The notes beneath the pieces were generated by a model that did not search any database, was not told the DNA's origin, and worked only from the letters and a program-made list of their open reading frames with translations. DNA of 51,936 nucleotides from G020353115 sp964481765. GTDB lineage: Bacteria > Bacteroidota > Bacteroidia > Bacteroidales > VadinHA17. This document shows, piece by piece, positions 26,783-36,961 of the stretch (positions within the stretch are counted from its first letter, which is position 1; every line of letters starts with the position of its first letter). Both the position numbers and the translations under genes were made by a program. The stretch covers positions 1 to 51,936 of the forward strand of contig CAYZVJ010000005.1 in assembly GCA_964481765.1 (NCBI GenBank), written 5' to 3'.

Positions 26783-29218
26783 ATGAAAACAATTCATTTT
26801 ATTATAACATTGTTTTGTTTTATTATGTTACAAGGCATGCAAGCCAGATGCCAGAAGACAGATGCAATGTTGTTCGGAGATGTAAAATCCAAAGCAGATA
26901 AAGAACATATTCCATTTGCAAATATTATTGTAAAAGGAACAAATATTGGAACGATAACCGATGTTACCGGTCATTATAAACTGGCAAATTTACCAATAGG
27001 GAAAAATATCATTATTGCCAGTGCAATAGGTTATAAAACACAGGAAGAAGAAGTTTTTATGGAAAAAGGGAACGCGGTGGAATTATTTGTTGAACTGGAA
27101 GAGGATGTTTTACAACTAGAACAGGTTGTAGTTACCGGAACAAGAACAAAACATTATATAAAAGAAGTTCCTTTAAGAACAGAAGTAATTACAGCAAAAG
27201 AAATTGAAACAAAGAATGCAAATAATCTTTTCCAGCTTTTCGAAGGTACGCCAGGTATCAGGGTAGAACAACAATGCCAATACTGTAATTTTACTATGAT
27301 CAGGATGCAGGGATTGGGTGCCGAACATACTCAAATCCTGATAAACGGACAGCCAATTTATTCGGGTTTAGCAGGAGTTTATGGACTACAACAAATCAGT
27401 ACAATAGATGTTGACAGGGTTGAAATTGTTAAAGGGGCAGGTTCTGCCCTTTACGGAAGCAGTGCTGTTGCAGGGGCAATAAATATTATTACCAAAGAGC
27501 CATCTCTTTCACCATCAATAAAAGTTGATCTGCAATTTGGCAAGTATAATACGAACAAATATGGTGTTTCCTCTTCAATCAGAAACGATAAGGGAAATAT
27601 AGGGTTGAATGTTTTTGCACAAATACTTACAGGTAATGCAATTGATGAGACTTCTGACGGGATGACCCTTGATGAAGTGAAGAAAAAAGATGGTATTTCT
27701 GACAGGGTTGCTACTAACCTGACCAATGCAGGATTTAGCTTGCACGTGAATAATCTCATTTCAGATAATGATAAACTTATCATTAGGGGTACAAATCTTC
27801 ATGAAAATCGACAGGGAGGAATAATGGATGACGATTATTATAAAAATCCACTGACAGATGGGACAGAGAATATAACCACTGACAGGTATTCTTCAGAACT
27901 TTCATATAGTAAGACATGTAAGAACAATACTGATCTTAATTTTTCTTTGGCATACGTCATTCATAATAGAAATGCCACGAATGATTCATACCTTGGAGAT
28001 TATATGGAAACACATGGTGATAGTATTCCGGATTTGAGGAGTATGAGACCATATCTTGCAAAGGAGAATTCTATAACTTCAACATTTACGTATGGGAGAA
28101 TGATAAGAAATCACCAGCTGCTCATCGGGACACAGGTATATTATAATAAACTTGATGAATCAGGAATGTATATAGTTGTTGATCCTGAAAGCAATTATCT
28201 GGGAGAATCGTACAAGTCGTCAAGCAAAAAATCAGCATTTGAAGTTGGCCTTTTTACTCAGGATGAATGGGCTTTAACTGAGAAAATTACCATTGTTCCC
28301 GGTGTGAGGTTGGATGTTCATCAATCAGAGGAGAAATACAAGTCAAACCGACAAGTTTTTGATGAAAAAATATTCCCGATAGCCAGATTTGACGAAATAA
28401 GTGTAAATCCAAGAATTGCAATCAAATATAAGCTTTCAGATAGAATTACCATAAGAGGAAATACAGGAACTGGGTTTCGGGCACCATATGGATTCTCAGA
28501 AGACCTGCACTTATGTAGTGGCTCACCCAGGGTGTGGAAATCATCTGATTTAAAACCGGAAACTTCTGTAAGTTATAATTTATCTTTTGATTATTACGGG
28601 AGGAAATTCAGAGTGAGTACTAATTTTTTCAGAACTGATCTAAAGGATAAAATTGCCTTCAGCGATGCAGGACCAGATATTGCAGCTTTAGGTTATGATT
28701 ATGAATGGAAAAACGTTGATGATGCTTTTGTACAAGGTGTTGAAATATCAGTATTAGCAGAATTGATAAAAGAATTGGTTTTAGGCGTTGATATAACATT
28801 TAATCAAGGGAAATTTGACAATATCAGAGAAGATTGGGAAAAAACACCATATGCAGAAATCAGCAAATATATTTCCCGGTTTCCTCACACAACAAGTAAT
28901 ATAAAGATTGAATTTACTCCTAAAGATTGGAGCATTGTGCTTACAGGAAACTACCAGGGTAAAATGTATATAGATTATTATAATGAGGACATTGATCCGA
29001 ATATCGGTGACCAAACCAGGATTAAAGAAACAGATCCTTTTATGATTTTTAATGGAAGGATTTCAAAAACCCTGAACATGTTTAAATTTTATGCCGGAGT
29101 AAATAATATACTTAACTACATACAAAGTGAAAAACATACCGATGATGCAGCATTTATGTATGCTCCTGTTTATGGAACCATGTATTATGTAGGCATAACA
29201 ATCGACATAAAATACTAA
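26783..29218 (+). CDS. TonB-dependent outer-membrane receptor, likely metal or metal-complex uptake
   Basis: 811 residues. Signal peptide to about residue 23, CarboxypepD_reg-like domain (about 28-115; GTITDVTGHYKLANLPIG), TonB-box region, plug (about 135-240; QILINGQPIYSG, VEIVKGAGSALYGSSAVAGA), then a 22-strand-type barrel ending in the aromatic YYVGITIDIKY. The plug carries a Cys pair (C165 and C168 in QQCQYCNF), an arrangement seen in a subset of receptors and possibly a metal site or disulphide. With the His-rich protein upstream, uptake of a metal or chelate is a fair guess. There is no SusD partner, which argues against glycan import. The gene pair is bracketed by 55-bp direct repeats. 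Confidence 0.9.
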   Translation: MKTIHFIITLFCFIMLQGMQARCQKTDAMLFGDVKSKADKEHIPFANIIVKGTNIGTITDVTGHYKLANLPIGKNIIIASAIGYKTQEEEVFMEKGNAVELFVELEEDVLQLEQVVVTGTRTKHYIKEVPLRTEVITAKEIETKNANNLFQLFEGTPGIRVEQQCQYCNFTMIRMQGLGAEHTQILINGQPIYSGLAGVYGLQQISTIDVDRVEIVKGAGSALYGSSAVAGAINIITKEPSLSPSIKVDLQFGKYNTNKYGVSSSIRNDKGNIGLNVFAQILTGNAIDETSDGMTLDEVKKKDGISDRVATNLTNAGFSLHVNNLISDNDKLIIRGTNLHENRQGGIMDDDYYKNPLTDGTENITTDRYSSELSYSKTCKNNTDLNFSLAYVIHNRNATNDSYLGDYMETHGDSIPDLRSMRPYLAKENSITSTFTYGRMIRNHQLLIGTQVYYNKLDESGMYIVVDPESNYLGESYKSSSKKSAFEVGLFTQDEWALTEKITIVPGVRLDVHQSEEKYKSNRQVFDEKIFPIARFDEISVNPRIAIKYKLSDRITIRGNTGTGFRAPYGFSEDLHLCSGSPRVWKSSDLKPETSVSYNLSFDYYGRKFRVSTNFFRTDLKDKIAFSDAGPDIAALGYDYEWKNVDDAFVQGVEISVLAELIKELVLGVDITFNQGKFDNIREDWEKTPYAEISKYISRFPHTTSNIKIEFTPKDWSIVLTGNYQGKMYIDYYNEDIDPNIGDQTRIKETDPFMIFNGRISKTLNMFKFYAGVNNILNYIQSEKHTDDAAFMYAPVYGTMYYVGITIDIKY

Positions 29219-29286
29219 TGATTTTGCCACGAATTAACTAATATGAAATTCGAATGAATACATCAATCAATAGCTGCAATTTTTTT

Positions 29287-29341
29287 GAAACAGAAACCAC
29301 CTACACGTAATTCATTCGTGCATTCGTGGCTCCTGTTTTTC
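29287..29341. repeat. Right copy of the 55-bp direct repeat
   Basis: Same orientation as 26057-26111 with two differences (A to C in the ACC(A/C)CC part, T to C before TCCTG). It lies 68 bases after the stop of the TonB receptor gene. Confidence 0.85.
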
Positions 29342-29427
29342 AATGCCGGATGCTCTACTCGAACGGGTTGGACTGACCGGATCTTTAATGGTTCTACGGA
29401 GGGTTTTGGTTTGTCAATTGGTAATCG

Positions 29428-30426
29428 TTAACATGCATCCTGCATTGCCCGAAGGTTTTCGACGGGAGTATTAACAGTTATCTCACAGCCTCCGGAAATG
29501 ACAAATCGCCTTCCTTTCTCTTTTTCACACAGTGATCTGACGCTTTCGGCAACTTCTGAAACCTCCTTTTGCTGAATGACAGAAACCGGGTCCAGGTTCC
29601 CGCATCGTACAATTTCAGTCCCCAGCAACTCGTAGGCTTTTTCCATATCGACCATGTGATCAATGTCGACAATATCCGGTTTGAGTTCTTTGATGTCACT
29701 CAGCAAATGCGTAATGTTCCCGCAGATATGTAGTTTGATTCTTGCTCCCTCATTATGAATGAAGTCAAACAACTCACGGTGTTTCTCCTTTACAAATTCC
29801 TTGTAATCTTCTGTTGAGATCTGGCTGCAAATGGCATCACCAACACCGATAATATCACAACCAGCATCAATCTGGGCTTTGGCGAAGGCTTTTGCTGTTA
29901 CATTTACTTTCTCGATCAGTCTCTTTACGAAATCCGGATCCAGTAATATTTTCATAAGCATTTCATTAACACCTGCCAGATCGCATGCTTCTGCCAGGTG
30001 CCCTTCTACCCAACCGATAACAGGGACTTCACTTCCCACTTCCTTGCTCAGTAGTCTGGCTCCATTGATCCTGTCCAATGTACGTTCCGATTTATAGACA
30101 TCCGGATTTTTCAACTGGCGGATATCATCCTCTGTTTTTATTAAGGTTTCAAGGCACTGTGGAACACTATCCTCTGGGAAGGTAACCTTTGCTCCAAAGG
30201 CAGCGGTTTCCCGGTAAGGGTCTGAGATCAGTCCGACAGCATCCATGTCAAAATCTTCCAGGCACCGGAGGTTACTTTCCACCAGTACCCGGTAATCGGA
30301 CGCAAATTCCCGGTATGTTTTTCCGATGTACCGGGCGGCGAAATGCATAAGGATTGGCCGGAAAAGAATGCCGCCATTGGTTTTACCATACCGGAATAGT
30401 TGCTCAAATCGCTGTTTGCTGTTCAT
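29428..30426 (-). CDS. UroD/MtaA-family methyltransferase-like protein
   Basis: 332 residues, cytoplasmic, with the uroporphyrinogen-decarboxylase fold. The zinc-site residues of the methylcobamide methyltransferase branch are visible: H233 and C235 in KLHICGN, and C314 in SGGCEI. That H-x-C...C triad points to corrinoid-dependent methyl transfer (MtaA/CmuA-like) rather than haem synthesis. The gene lies three bases downstream of a GH127-like lipoprotein gene on the same strand, so they are one operon. Members of this branch often accompany glycoside hydrolases in Bacteroidota; a role in handling methyl groups from O-methylated sugars is possible but inferred. No corrinoid protein gene is nearby. 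Confidence 0.85.
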   Translation of the reverse strand: MNSKQRFEQLFRYGKTNGGILFRPILMHFAARYIGKTYREFASDYRVLVESNLRCLEDFDMDAVGLISDPYRETAAFGAKVTFPEDSVPQCLETLIKTEDDIRQLKNPDVYKSERTLDRINGARLLSKEVGSEVPVIGWVEGHLAEACDLAGVNEMLMKILLDPDFVKRLIEKVNVTAKAFAKAQIDAGCDIIGVGDAICSQISTEDYKEFVKEKHRELFDFIHNEGARIKLHICGNITHLLSDIKELKPDIVDIDHMVDMEKAYELLGTEIVRCGNLDPVSVIQQKEVSEVAESVRSLCEKEKGRRFVISGGCEITVNTPVENLRAMQDAC

Positions 30427-30429
30427 CTC

Positions 30430-32469
30430 TTATTTGTTTTTACCGGTTGTAGTATTCGTTTGAAAACTCACTTTTCTTAACACCGTACCACCCATGGGTT
30501 GAAGTGTGACCGCTTGTTCTGTTTGGCTGATGGGATCAAACAGCATGGTTTCTAAGGATAAGCAACCCCATGGGTTGTCGCTGTTAATGTCTGATCGAAT
30601 GAGTTGAAATTCAGGTTCCGGAACCATTTGATAATGCCTCTTCTTATCCTGTGTTAACGAGTAGTGCAGATCGCGGAAATTATTCAGTGCATATCTCTTC
30701 ACTTCGATCTTTTCCGCATCCAGTTCAAGAGCAAAAACCAGCGGGCCATAGCTTATGAAGTGATTTTGTTGAAGATCCCTGTTTATTTTTGGCTGTGTCT
30801 CAAAGCGCAACTGTACCTTGTTTCCCGTCTGCCATCTTTTCTTCAGGTACAAATAATTTTCGTCCTGTTTTACTTTTGCATCCGTTTCAATAACTGCTTT
30901 ATCAGCCCATAAAGGTTTACGAATGGTGATCTCAAATTCGTTTTCATCTTCCATTGCAAGCGTAAACAGGATGGTAAAGTCGAAAGGATACCGGGTTTCC
31001 TGGGTTATAGTCACTTTTTTCCCGTTAACCGTAGTTTGAACTTCGGAGGCTCCGAAAAGGTTTGCCACCAGACCATTTTCTGTCTGCATCCACATTGCTT
31101 TCACATAATACGGATAGATACGCCCGGCATTCGGAACACAACAAACAGCAACATCCTGGTGTGTCGGAGAATATTTGAAACGATTCTGGTATCCCTGATG
31201 CGTCCGGTTAATATCCAGTGCCCCCGTCATGTGATAGGAATTGTCTGTTTTGCAATAGGCAATAGAGCATTCACCGGGGTGCCTTGCACCCTGTCCGGCA
31301 TTGAATAATAGCCATTCCATTGCATCTGCCCAATGCGGGTTGCCGTTTTTCTGTAACAGGACACTGTACGAATCAAGCAACTCGTGTATGGAACAATATT
31401 CGTACCCGGTGGAATCGGGATGGGCAGACCGGCCCCCGATCCATTCGTCCCCAATGGGTCCGCCACTCGGACATATGGTCCGTTCAAGTTTTTCCAGATA
31501 TCCTTGAAGTGCCTTACTGATCAGTGAATCACCAGAGTAATATGCAGCATGGGTCAATGCCCGTAAATGCTCATAGGTGTGAACTCCATGTTCCTTGAAT
31601 TTGTATTTTGGATTAAGCAGGTTCTTAACCCGGACATCTTCCATGGAGGTTTCGTGTTTGCAATAATCGTTGTAGAGAAAAACAGCATACTCTTTATACC
31701 GGGGATCATTGGTGAGCTGGTAGAGGCGATCAAGTGCATCGGTCAGAGTAAGACCATGGCAAACTCCTCCCGATGGTTTTTCAACCTTGAAGGGTTCCGA
31801 GTTGTTCATTGGATAAGCCTGCATGGTCCTGTTCACAGCACGTTCAATGGCTTCCAACACGCTCTCTTCACTCGTCGCTTCATAATAAGCAAGAAGACCG
31901 CGAAACAAAGATGCCTGTGCCCACAATTCTCCGTTTTCACCCTGATGCCGGTATCTTAGATCCCCATCATATATACCGAGGTAACCGTCCGGATCCTGGG
32001 TGAGCAGCTTCTTTTTTACATACTCTTCAACCCGTTCCAATGCTTCTTTGTTGTCAAGGAGGATGGCATGACGTATCAATCCATCCCACCAGTTGGATTG
32101 GGTTTCGCTGTTCCACCAGAGCAACTGAATCGCCCATTCATCAGGACTTGCCACCGTTCCGACATCTTTAGCCTTCACCTTCATGGTCAGCCGGTCTTTT
32201 CCATATATATCATCCTCCACGATCAGGTCCGGAACAAGTTCATCCAGGTGTCCGACAAACCCTTCTTCAAGGTCTTTCTCCATTTGCGATTTTATCCAAC
32301 CCCGGGGCTTGATCGCACCAAACCGGATCCATTCGAAATGTTGCATCTCCTTTTCGTTCTCTTCTTTTTCGTAATGTAGTGAATTACAAGAAATAAACAA
32401 CAAGAAAAGGAGAAAAGTGACCGGTGTTAGTACATCATATTTCATCGCATGCTGTGACTTACGGTTCAT
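30430..32469 (-). CDS. GH127-like (DUF1680) glycoside hydrolase lipoprotein
   Basis: 679 residues. A lipobox (FISCNS, Cys near residue 29) predicts an exported lipoprotein. The alpha/alpha-barrel part carries the metal/catalytic set of the GH127 beta-L-arabinofuranosidase family: E357 and C359 in GYEYCSIHEL, and adjacent C443-C444 in VAVCCVPNAGR. In the characterised enzyme one of these Cys is the nucleophile and the others bind zinc; the spacing here agrees. The family also includes GH146-like members, so the exact substrate is open, with an arabinose-containing glycan as first guess. Its start lies about 100 bases from the divergent sigma-factor gene. Confidence 0.85.
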   Translation of the reverse strand: MNRKSQHAMKYDVLTPVTFLLFLLFISCNSLHYEKEENEKEMQHFEWIRFGAIKPRGWIKSQMEKDLEEGFVGHLDELVPDLIVEDDIYGKDRLTMKVKAKDVGTVASPDEWAIQLLWWNSETQSNWWDGLIRHAILLDNKEALERVEEYVKKKLLTQDPDGYLGIYDGDLRYRHQGENGELWAQASLFRGLLAYYEATSEESVLEAIERAVNRTMQAYPMNNSEPFKVEKPSGGVCHGLTLTDALDRLYQLTNDPRYKEYAVFLYNDYCKHETSMEDVRVKNLLNPKYKFKEHGVHTYEHLRALTHAAYYSGDSLISKALQGYLEKLERTICPSGGPIGDEWIGGRSAHPDSTGYEYCSIHELLDSYSVLLQKNGNPHWADAMEWLLFNAGQGARHPGECSIAYCKTDNSYHMTGALDINRTHQGYQNRFKYSPTHQDVAVCCVPNAGRIYPYYVKAMWMQTENGLVANLFGASEVQTTVNGKKVTITQETRYPFDFTILFTLAMEDENEFEITIRKPLWADKAVIETDAKVKQDENYLYLKKRWQTGNKVQLRFETQPKINRDLQQNHFISYGPLVFALELDAEKIEVKRYALNNFRDLHYSLTQDKKRHYQMVPEPEFQLIRSDINSDNPWGCLSLETMLFDPISQTEQAVTLQPMGGTVLRKVSFQTNTTTGKNK

Positions 32470-32568
32470 TCTATAAATTTACTCTAACCCCGTTTATTAT
32501 CCAAGTCACACCGTTATCCACTCATCTATTCCATGCAATTTCCCTATCTTGTCTTTGAATCTCTGTCT

Positions 32569-33114
32569 ATGCACTATTCTGATGATGAAATAATCAGAGG
32601 CTTAAAACAGGATGATCAACAAATGTTGAAATACCTGTTTGATGCATACTATGAAAAGCTGGTATTCTATTCCCTTACCTATGTGATCCGCAAAGAAATT
32701 GCCGAAGAGATCATTCAGGAATTGTTTATCAGGATATGGGAGAACCGAAAGTCTCTGTTAATTACGAAATCATGTAAAGCATATTTATTTACCTCTGCAA
32801 GGAACAGCTCGATCAATTATCTTAAGAGCAAGTATGCCAGAATACCCTTCATTAGTCTTTCAAATATCATTGAAAAACCAGCACGATCCACTGTTGAAGA
32901 TCAACTGGTTGAGAATGAGCTTAAAACCATGATCCAGTATGCAATTGATGACCTTCCGGAAAAATGCAGAATTATTTTTAACCTGTCACGGAACTGTGAC
33001 CTGTCCAATCAGGAAATTGCCAACATACTGGGTATCTCCACGAAAACGGTTGATACACAGATCCGGATTGCTGTTATAAAAATAAAAAGAGCACTGGCTG
33101 GTAAATGGGATTAA
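32569..33114 (+). CDS. ECF-type RNA polymerase sigma factor
   Basis: 181 residues from the ATG at 32569; an upstream in-frame ATG at 32533 would add 12 residues with no family match. Region 2 is visible (DAYYEKLVFYSLTYV, EEIIQELFIRIWENR) and region 4 is a clear HTH (LSNQEIANILGISTKTVDTQ). It belongs to the large Bacteroidota ECF group that works with FecR-type anti-sigma factors. The next genes are FecR, an STN-type TonB receptor and a DUF4249 protein, giving a complete cell-surface signalling relay in which it would drive the receptor genes. Confidence 0.92.
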   Translation: MHYSDDEIIRGLKQDDQQMLKYLFDAYYEKLVFYSLTYVIRKEIAEEIIQELFIRIWENRKSLLITKSCKAYLFTSARNSSINYLKSKYARIPFISLSNIIEKPARSTVEDQLVENELKTMIQYAIDDLPEKCRIIFNLSRNCDLSNQEIANILGISTKTVDTQIRIAVIKIKRALAGKWD

Positions 33115-33200
33115 CTACCTGATTAAAGTCCTTCCTTTTTTAAGCATTTTATAAAAAATATTGTCCTGATAGTAGGATAACAAAACAAGTATTGGTCACC

Positions 33201-34193
33201 ATGAATGAAGAAAAACTCATTTACTTTATTAAAAAAGAACTCTCTGAATCTGAAATGAACCGGGTGCAACAATGGATCAATTCATCAGATGAAAATGAAA
33301 GATACTTTCAAAGAATCAAGTTATTATGGGAAAACGCGGCATATGAAAATCAAGAAATAATAGTCAATAAAAGAGAGGCGTGGGAGAAAATCCACTCTTC
33401 AATATCAGGGAAGAATGTGAAAAGAACCTGGATTACAGGTCATCCTCAATATGTTTTCAGAAGGATTGCAGCTGCAGCCATTCTGATCATATCCATTGGG
33501 ATTATTGCATTGGTACTGAGGTTTCAGGATCGGGATGAAACAATCAACTGGGTGAGTGAAATAACCACCATTGAGAAAAAAGAGATTATCCTGCCGGATG
33601 ACAGCCATGTTTGGCTTGACAGAAACACAACGTTAACATATCCGGAAAAATTTACAGGAGAAACCCGATCCGTGATTTTATCCGGAGAAGCCTTCTTCGA
33701 GGTATTTAAACAGAAAAGAAAACCATTCCTGATTAGTGCTAAGAATTCCGGGATACAGGTTCTTGGAACATCTTTTAATGTAAAATCAGAAGCCTTTTCC
33801 TCCCAGGTCGTTGTTTCAGTAGTCTCAGGGAAGGTCGCATTTTTTGATTCAACCCGTGTGGATAACAGAATAATCCTTGAAACAGGAGATCAGGGTATTT
33901 ACGATATCAATGACAGAACCCTTACTAGAAAAAGAAATGCGGAACGCAATTTCCTTGCCTGGAAAACAGGCATTCTTGTTTTTGTAAATTCACCGATAGA
34001 GATGGTTTGTAGGGATTTATCTGAGCACTTTGACCTGCCCGTTGAATTAATCCCCAACCCTGAGATTGCAGAGAAGAGACTTACTGCAACCTTTGATAAT
34101 AAAGAGCTTGAGGATATCCTGAAAATACTTGAATTAACTCTCGATATTCAATATACATCGGAGCAAGACAGAATTGTTCTTTTTATCGAATAA
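33201..34193 (+). CDS. FecR-family anti-sigma factor
   Basis: 330 residues from the ATG at 33201. A cytoplasmic sigma-binding N terminus (about 1-85) is followed by one membrane segment (about 90-110; AAAILIISIGIIALVL) and a periplasmic FecR domain (about 125-230; EIILPDDSHVWLDRNTTLTYP, GEAFFEVF, VLGTSFNVK). A C-terminal DUF4974-like domain (about 255-330; DILKILELTLDIQY) interacts with the receptor in this family. It starts 86 bases after the sigma gene. The partner receptor has the N-terminal STN domain needed for the relay. Confidence 0.93.
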   Translation: MNEEKLIYFIKKELSESEMNRVQQWINSSDENERYFQRIKLLWENAAYENQEIIVNKREAWEKIHSSISGKNVKRTWITGHPQYVFRRIAAAAILIISIGIIALVLRFQDRDETINWVSEITTIEKKEIILPDDSHVWLDRNTTLTYPEKFTGETRSVILSGEAFFEVFKQKRKPFLISAKNSGIQVLGTSFNVKSEAFSSQVVVSVVSGKVAFFDSTRVDNRIILETGDQGIYDINDRTLTRKRNAERNFLAWKTGILVFVNSPIEMVCRDLSEHFDLPVELIPNPEIAEKRLTATFDNKELEDILKILELTLDIQYTSEQDRIVLFIE

Positions 34194-34249
34194 TCAATGA
34201 TGTACGTGTAACGGTTGTTAAGAAAGCAATGACTTAGCCATTCGAAATC

Positions 34250-36925
34250 ATGAAAATCCGTCCGAGTTGTTATGCAGTAAACCAAGGCAAATTGTTTATG
34301 AGGAATACGCTACGAATATTGCTAATGCTATTTTTTCTTTCAGGAAATGCCTATGCCCAGGATATGGATACCATCCTGAAAATCCCCATCCAACTATCCA
34401 TAAATCAGGGAACGATTAATGAAATCATAAACGAACTGATGAATACTCATCATGTGAATTTTTCATATGATCCTAAAATTATACCGCACGAGAAACAGAT
34501 TACCCTGGAAATTACAAATCAAAACCTCGAAGGGATTTTATCACAAGCTTTTAAAGGAACAGATGTTAAGTTCACAGCGATGGAGGATATCATTGTCCTT
34601 TCAAAGAGGAAAAAATATACCATAAGCGGTTTTATTGAATGTGAAAAGTCAGGTGAACGAATGATTGGTGCCTCGATCATTGAATATCCTTCTCAAAGAG
34701 GAACCGTTTCAAATAATTATGGATTTTTCAGCCTGACAACCTTGGAGGGTGAGGTGATCATTCATATATCCTATGTTGGCTACACATCGTTAACAGAAAA
34801 ATTTAACCTCAAACGGGATACAGCTATTATCTGGAAATTATCCCCGGGAATGGAAATTGCAGAAGTGACGATTTCAGCAAATGGTTTGGAAAATAAATTA
34901 AACAATTCGGAGGTGGGTGTTGAAAACATAAACATGAGATCAGTCTCGACTTTGCCTTCTCTATTGGGTGAAGGAGATATAATGAGGGTGATGCAATATC
35001 TTCCGGGGATCCAGTTTGGAACTGAAGCTTCTACCGGATTGGTGGTTCGGGGAGGAAGTCCGGAACAAAACCTGATATTACTGGATGGGATCCCGGTGTA
35101 CAATTCAAATCACGCATTTGGATTATTCTCCGTGTTTAACTCAGATGCGATTAAAAACCTGAAACTCTATAAGGGAGGTTTCCCCGCCCGCTATGGTGGA
35201 CGGCTATCTTCGGTGATTGATGTACGGATGAAAGAAGGGAATATGAAAAAAATTCAGGGAAGTGTAAATCTAGGACTAATTGCATCGAAAATTACACTTG
35301 AAGGTCCGATTCTTAGAGACAAAATATCTTTTATTATTTCCGCACGAAGAACATATATCGATCTTTTTTTACCTGAAACAGGGGATAGTGATATTCCCGG
35401 TTTTCATTTCTATGATATCAATTCAAAAATCAATTATAATGTATCACAAAAAGACAGACTCTATCTAAGCTTTTATCTTGGTAATGATGAGTTTACGGAG
35501 CAAGAAAAATACAATGATCCGTATACAACCTATAAAGATAGTGAATGCAACCTGGCAGTATGGGGAAACAAAACCAGTTTGCTTCGCTGGAATCACATCT
35601 ACAGTAGCAAACTGTTCAGCAATCTATCCCTGTTATTCAGTGAGTATGGATTGAAAATAAAAGTCGATGAAAAAGAAAAATCATATTATGATTATAAATA
35701 TGAAGCTACAATCTACCGCTCAGGCATAACCGATCTTTCAGCCAATCTCGATTTTGATTATTATCCGAACCCTTCAAATGACATTAAATTTGGGATGAAT
35801 TATATATATCACTCGTTTAACCCGGGCAAACTGCATAAAATCTCTGAAGAATACTACTATACAGATGAAGGGAAAATCTATCCCCCAACTGGCAATATCG
35901 ATGATAAAAGCAGCAATGATCCGATCTATGCCCATGAATTCAGAACCTTCATTGAGAATGATTTTTCACTTCGCGGTTGGTTTTATGCAAATCTTGGAGT
36001 TCACTACTCCGGATTTTTGGTACAAGGGAAATACTATTCATCACTCGAACCCAGGATTTCCGTAAGCTTTCCGCTTACCAATGATCTGACAATTGAAGGT
36101 GCTTATTCCAGGATGAGACAATATATACATCTCTTAACCCATTCAAGCATGGGATTGCCGACAGACCTGTGGCTGCCTGTTACGCCTGAAGTCAAACCGC
36201 AGTATTCAAACCAATATTCATTTGGATTAACCTATTCCCGAAATGCTATATACGAACTGAATATGGAAGGGTATTTCAAATCACTTCACCAGATCTATGC
36301 ATATAAGGAAGGAGTGGATTATCTGTCTACAGATAACAGCTGGGAAAGAAACATCGAACTGGGTAGTGGGAGATCCTATGGCATTGCATGTACACTGCGA
36401 AAACAGATTGGTAAGTTGAGTGGTTGGTTCACCTATGCGTATTCAAAAACTGACCGCCAATTCGAAGAGGTGAATTTTGGGAAATCATTCCCGTACAAAT
36501 ACGATCGGACAAATCAGGTGAATACCGTGGCGAAATATGCGTTTACTGAAAACCTTTCTGTCAATGCCACATGGATCTATGCTACAGGGATGGCCTATTC
36601 ACTTTCTACAGCCAAATACAGCTCCCTCTTTAATCTATACAATTGGAATGCACCCGATAATCCGGCCAGTTATATAGATGTTTATGAAAACCGGAATAAC
36701 AAACGAATGCCAGCATATCACCGTCTCGATATCTCAGTGGAACATTTTAAACAACGAAAAAGGATTGCCCGGACATGGAACCTTACCGTGTATAACGTTT
36801 ATGGACGCTTTAATCCCTATTTAATCTATTGGGACGAGGATATGAATGATTATGGTACAAGAAAAATCAAACAGGTGGCTCTTTTTTCCATTGTGCCATC
36901 AATAAGTTGCCGAATCGAATTTTGA
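34250..36925 (+). CDS. STN-type TonB-dependent receptor (signal transducer)
   Basis: 891 residues; a second ATG at 34298 (MRNTLRILLMLFFL) gives a cleaner signal peptide and may be the true start. Order: signal peptide, STN domain (about 45-125; INEIINELMNTHHVNFSYD), CarboxypepD_reg-like domain (about 127-205), plug (about 230-330; GLVVRGGSPEQNLILLDG, GGFPARYGGRLSSVIDV), barrel to a terminal Phe (SCRIEF). The STN domain signals to the FecR protein encoded just upstream. No SusD follows; instead a DUF4249 lipoprotein does, which is the usual partner in this receptor subgroup. The substrate is unknown. Confidence 0.93.
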   Translation: MKIRPSCYAVNQGKLFMRNTLRILLMLFFLSGNAYAQDMDTILKIPIQLSINQGTINEIINELMNTHHVNFSYDPKIIPHEKQITLEITNQNLEGILSQAFKGTDVKFTAMEDIIVLSKRKKYTISGFIECEKSGERMIGASIIEYPSQRGTVSNNYGFFSLTTLEGEVIIHISYVGYTSLTEKFNLKRDTAIIWKLSPGMEIAEVTISANGLENKLNNSEVGVENINMRSVSTLPSLLGEGDIMRVMQYLPGIQFGTEASTGLVVRGGSPEQNLILLDGIPVYNSNHAFGLFSVFNSDAIKNLKLYKGGFPARYGGRLSSVIDVRMKEGNMKKIQGSVNLGLIASKITLEGPILRDKISFIISARRTYIDLFLPETGDSDIPGFHFYDINSKINYNVSQKDRLYLSFYLGNDEFTEQEKYNDPYTTYKDSECNLAVWGNKTSLLRWNHIYSSKLFSNLSLLFSEYGLKIKVDEKEKSYYDYKYEATIYRSGITDLSANLDFDYYPNPSNDIKFGMNYIYHSFNPGKLHKISEEYYYTDEGKIYPPTGNIDDKSSNDPIYAHEFRTFIENDFSLRGWFYANLGVHYSGFLVQGKYYSSLEPRISVSFPLTNDLTIEGAYSRMRQYIHLLTHSSMGLPTDLWLPVTPEVKPQYSNQYSFGLTYSRNAIYELNMEGYFKSLHQIYAYKEGVDYLSTDNSWERNIELGSGRSYGIACTLRKQIGKLSGWFTYAYSKTDRQFEEVNFGKSFPYKYDRTNQVNTVAKYAFTENLSVNATWIYATGMAYSLSTAKYSSLFNLYNWNAPDNPASYIDVYENRNNKRMPAYHRLDISVEHFKQRKRIARTWNLTVYNVYGRFNPYLIYWDEDMNDYGTRKIKQVALFSIVPSISCRIEF

Positions 36926-36961
36926 CTTAATAAATGAATCCAATTACTTCAGAAACAAACC

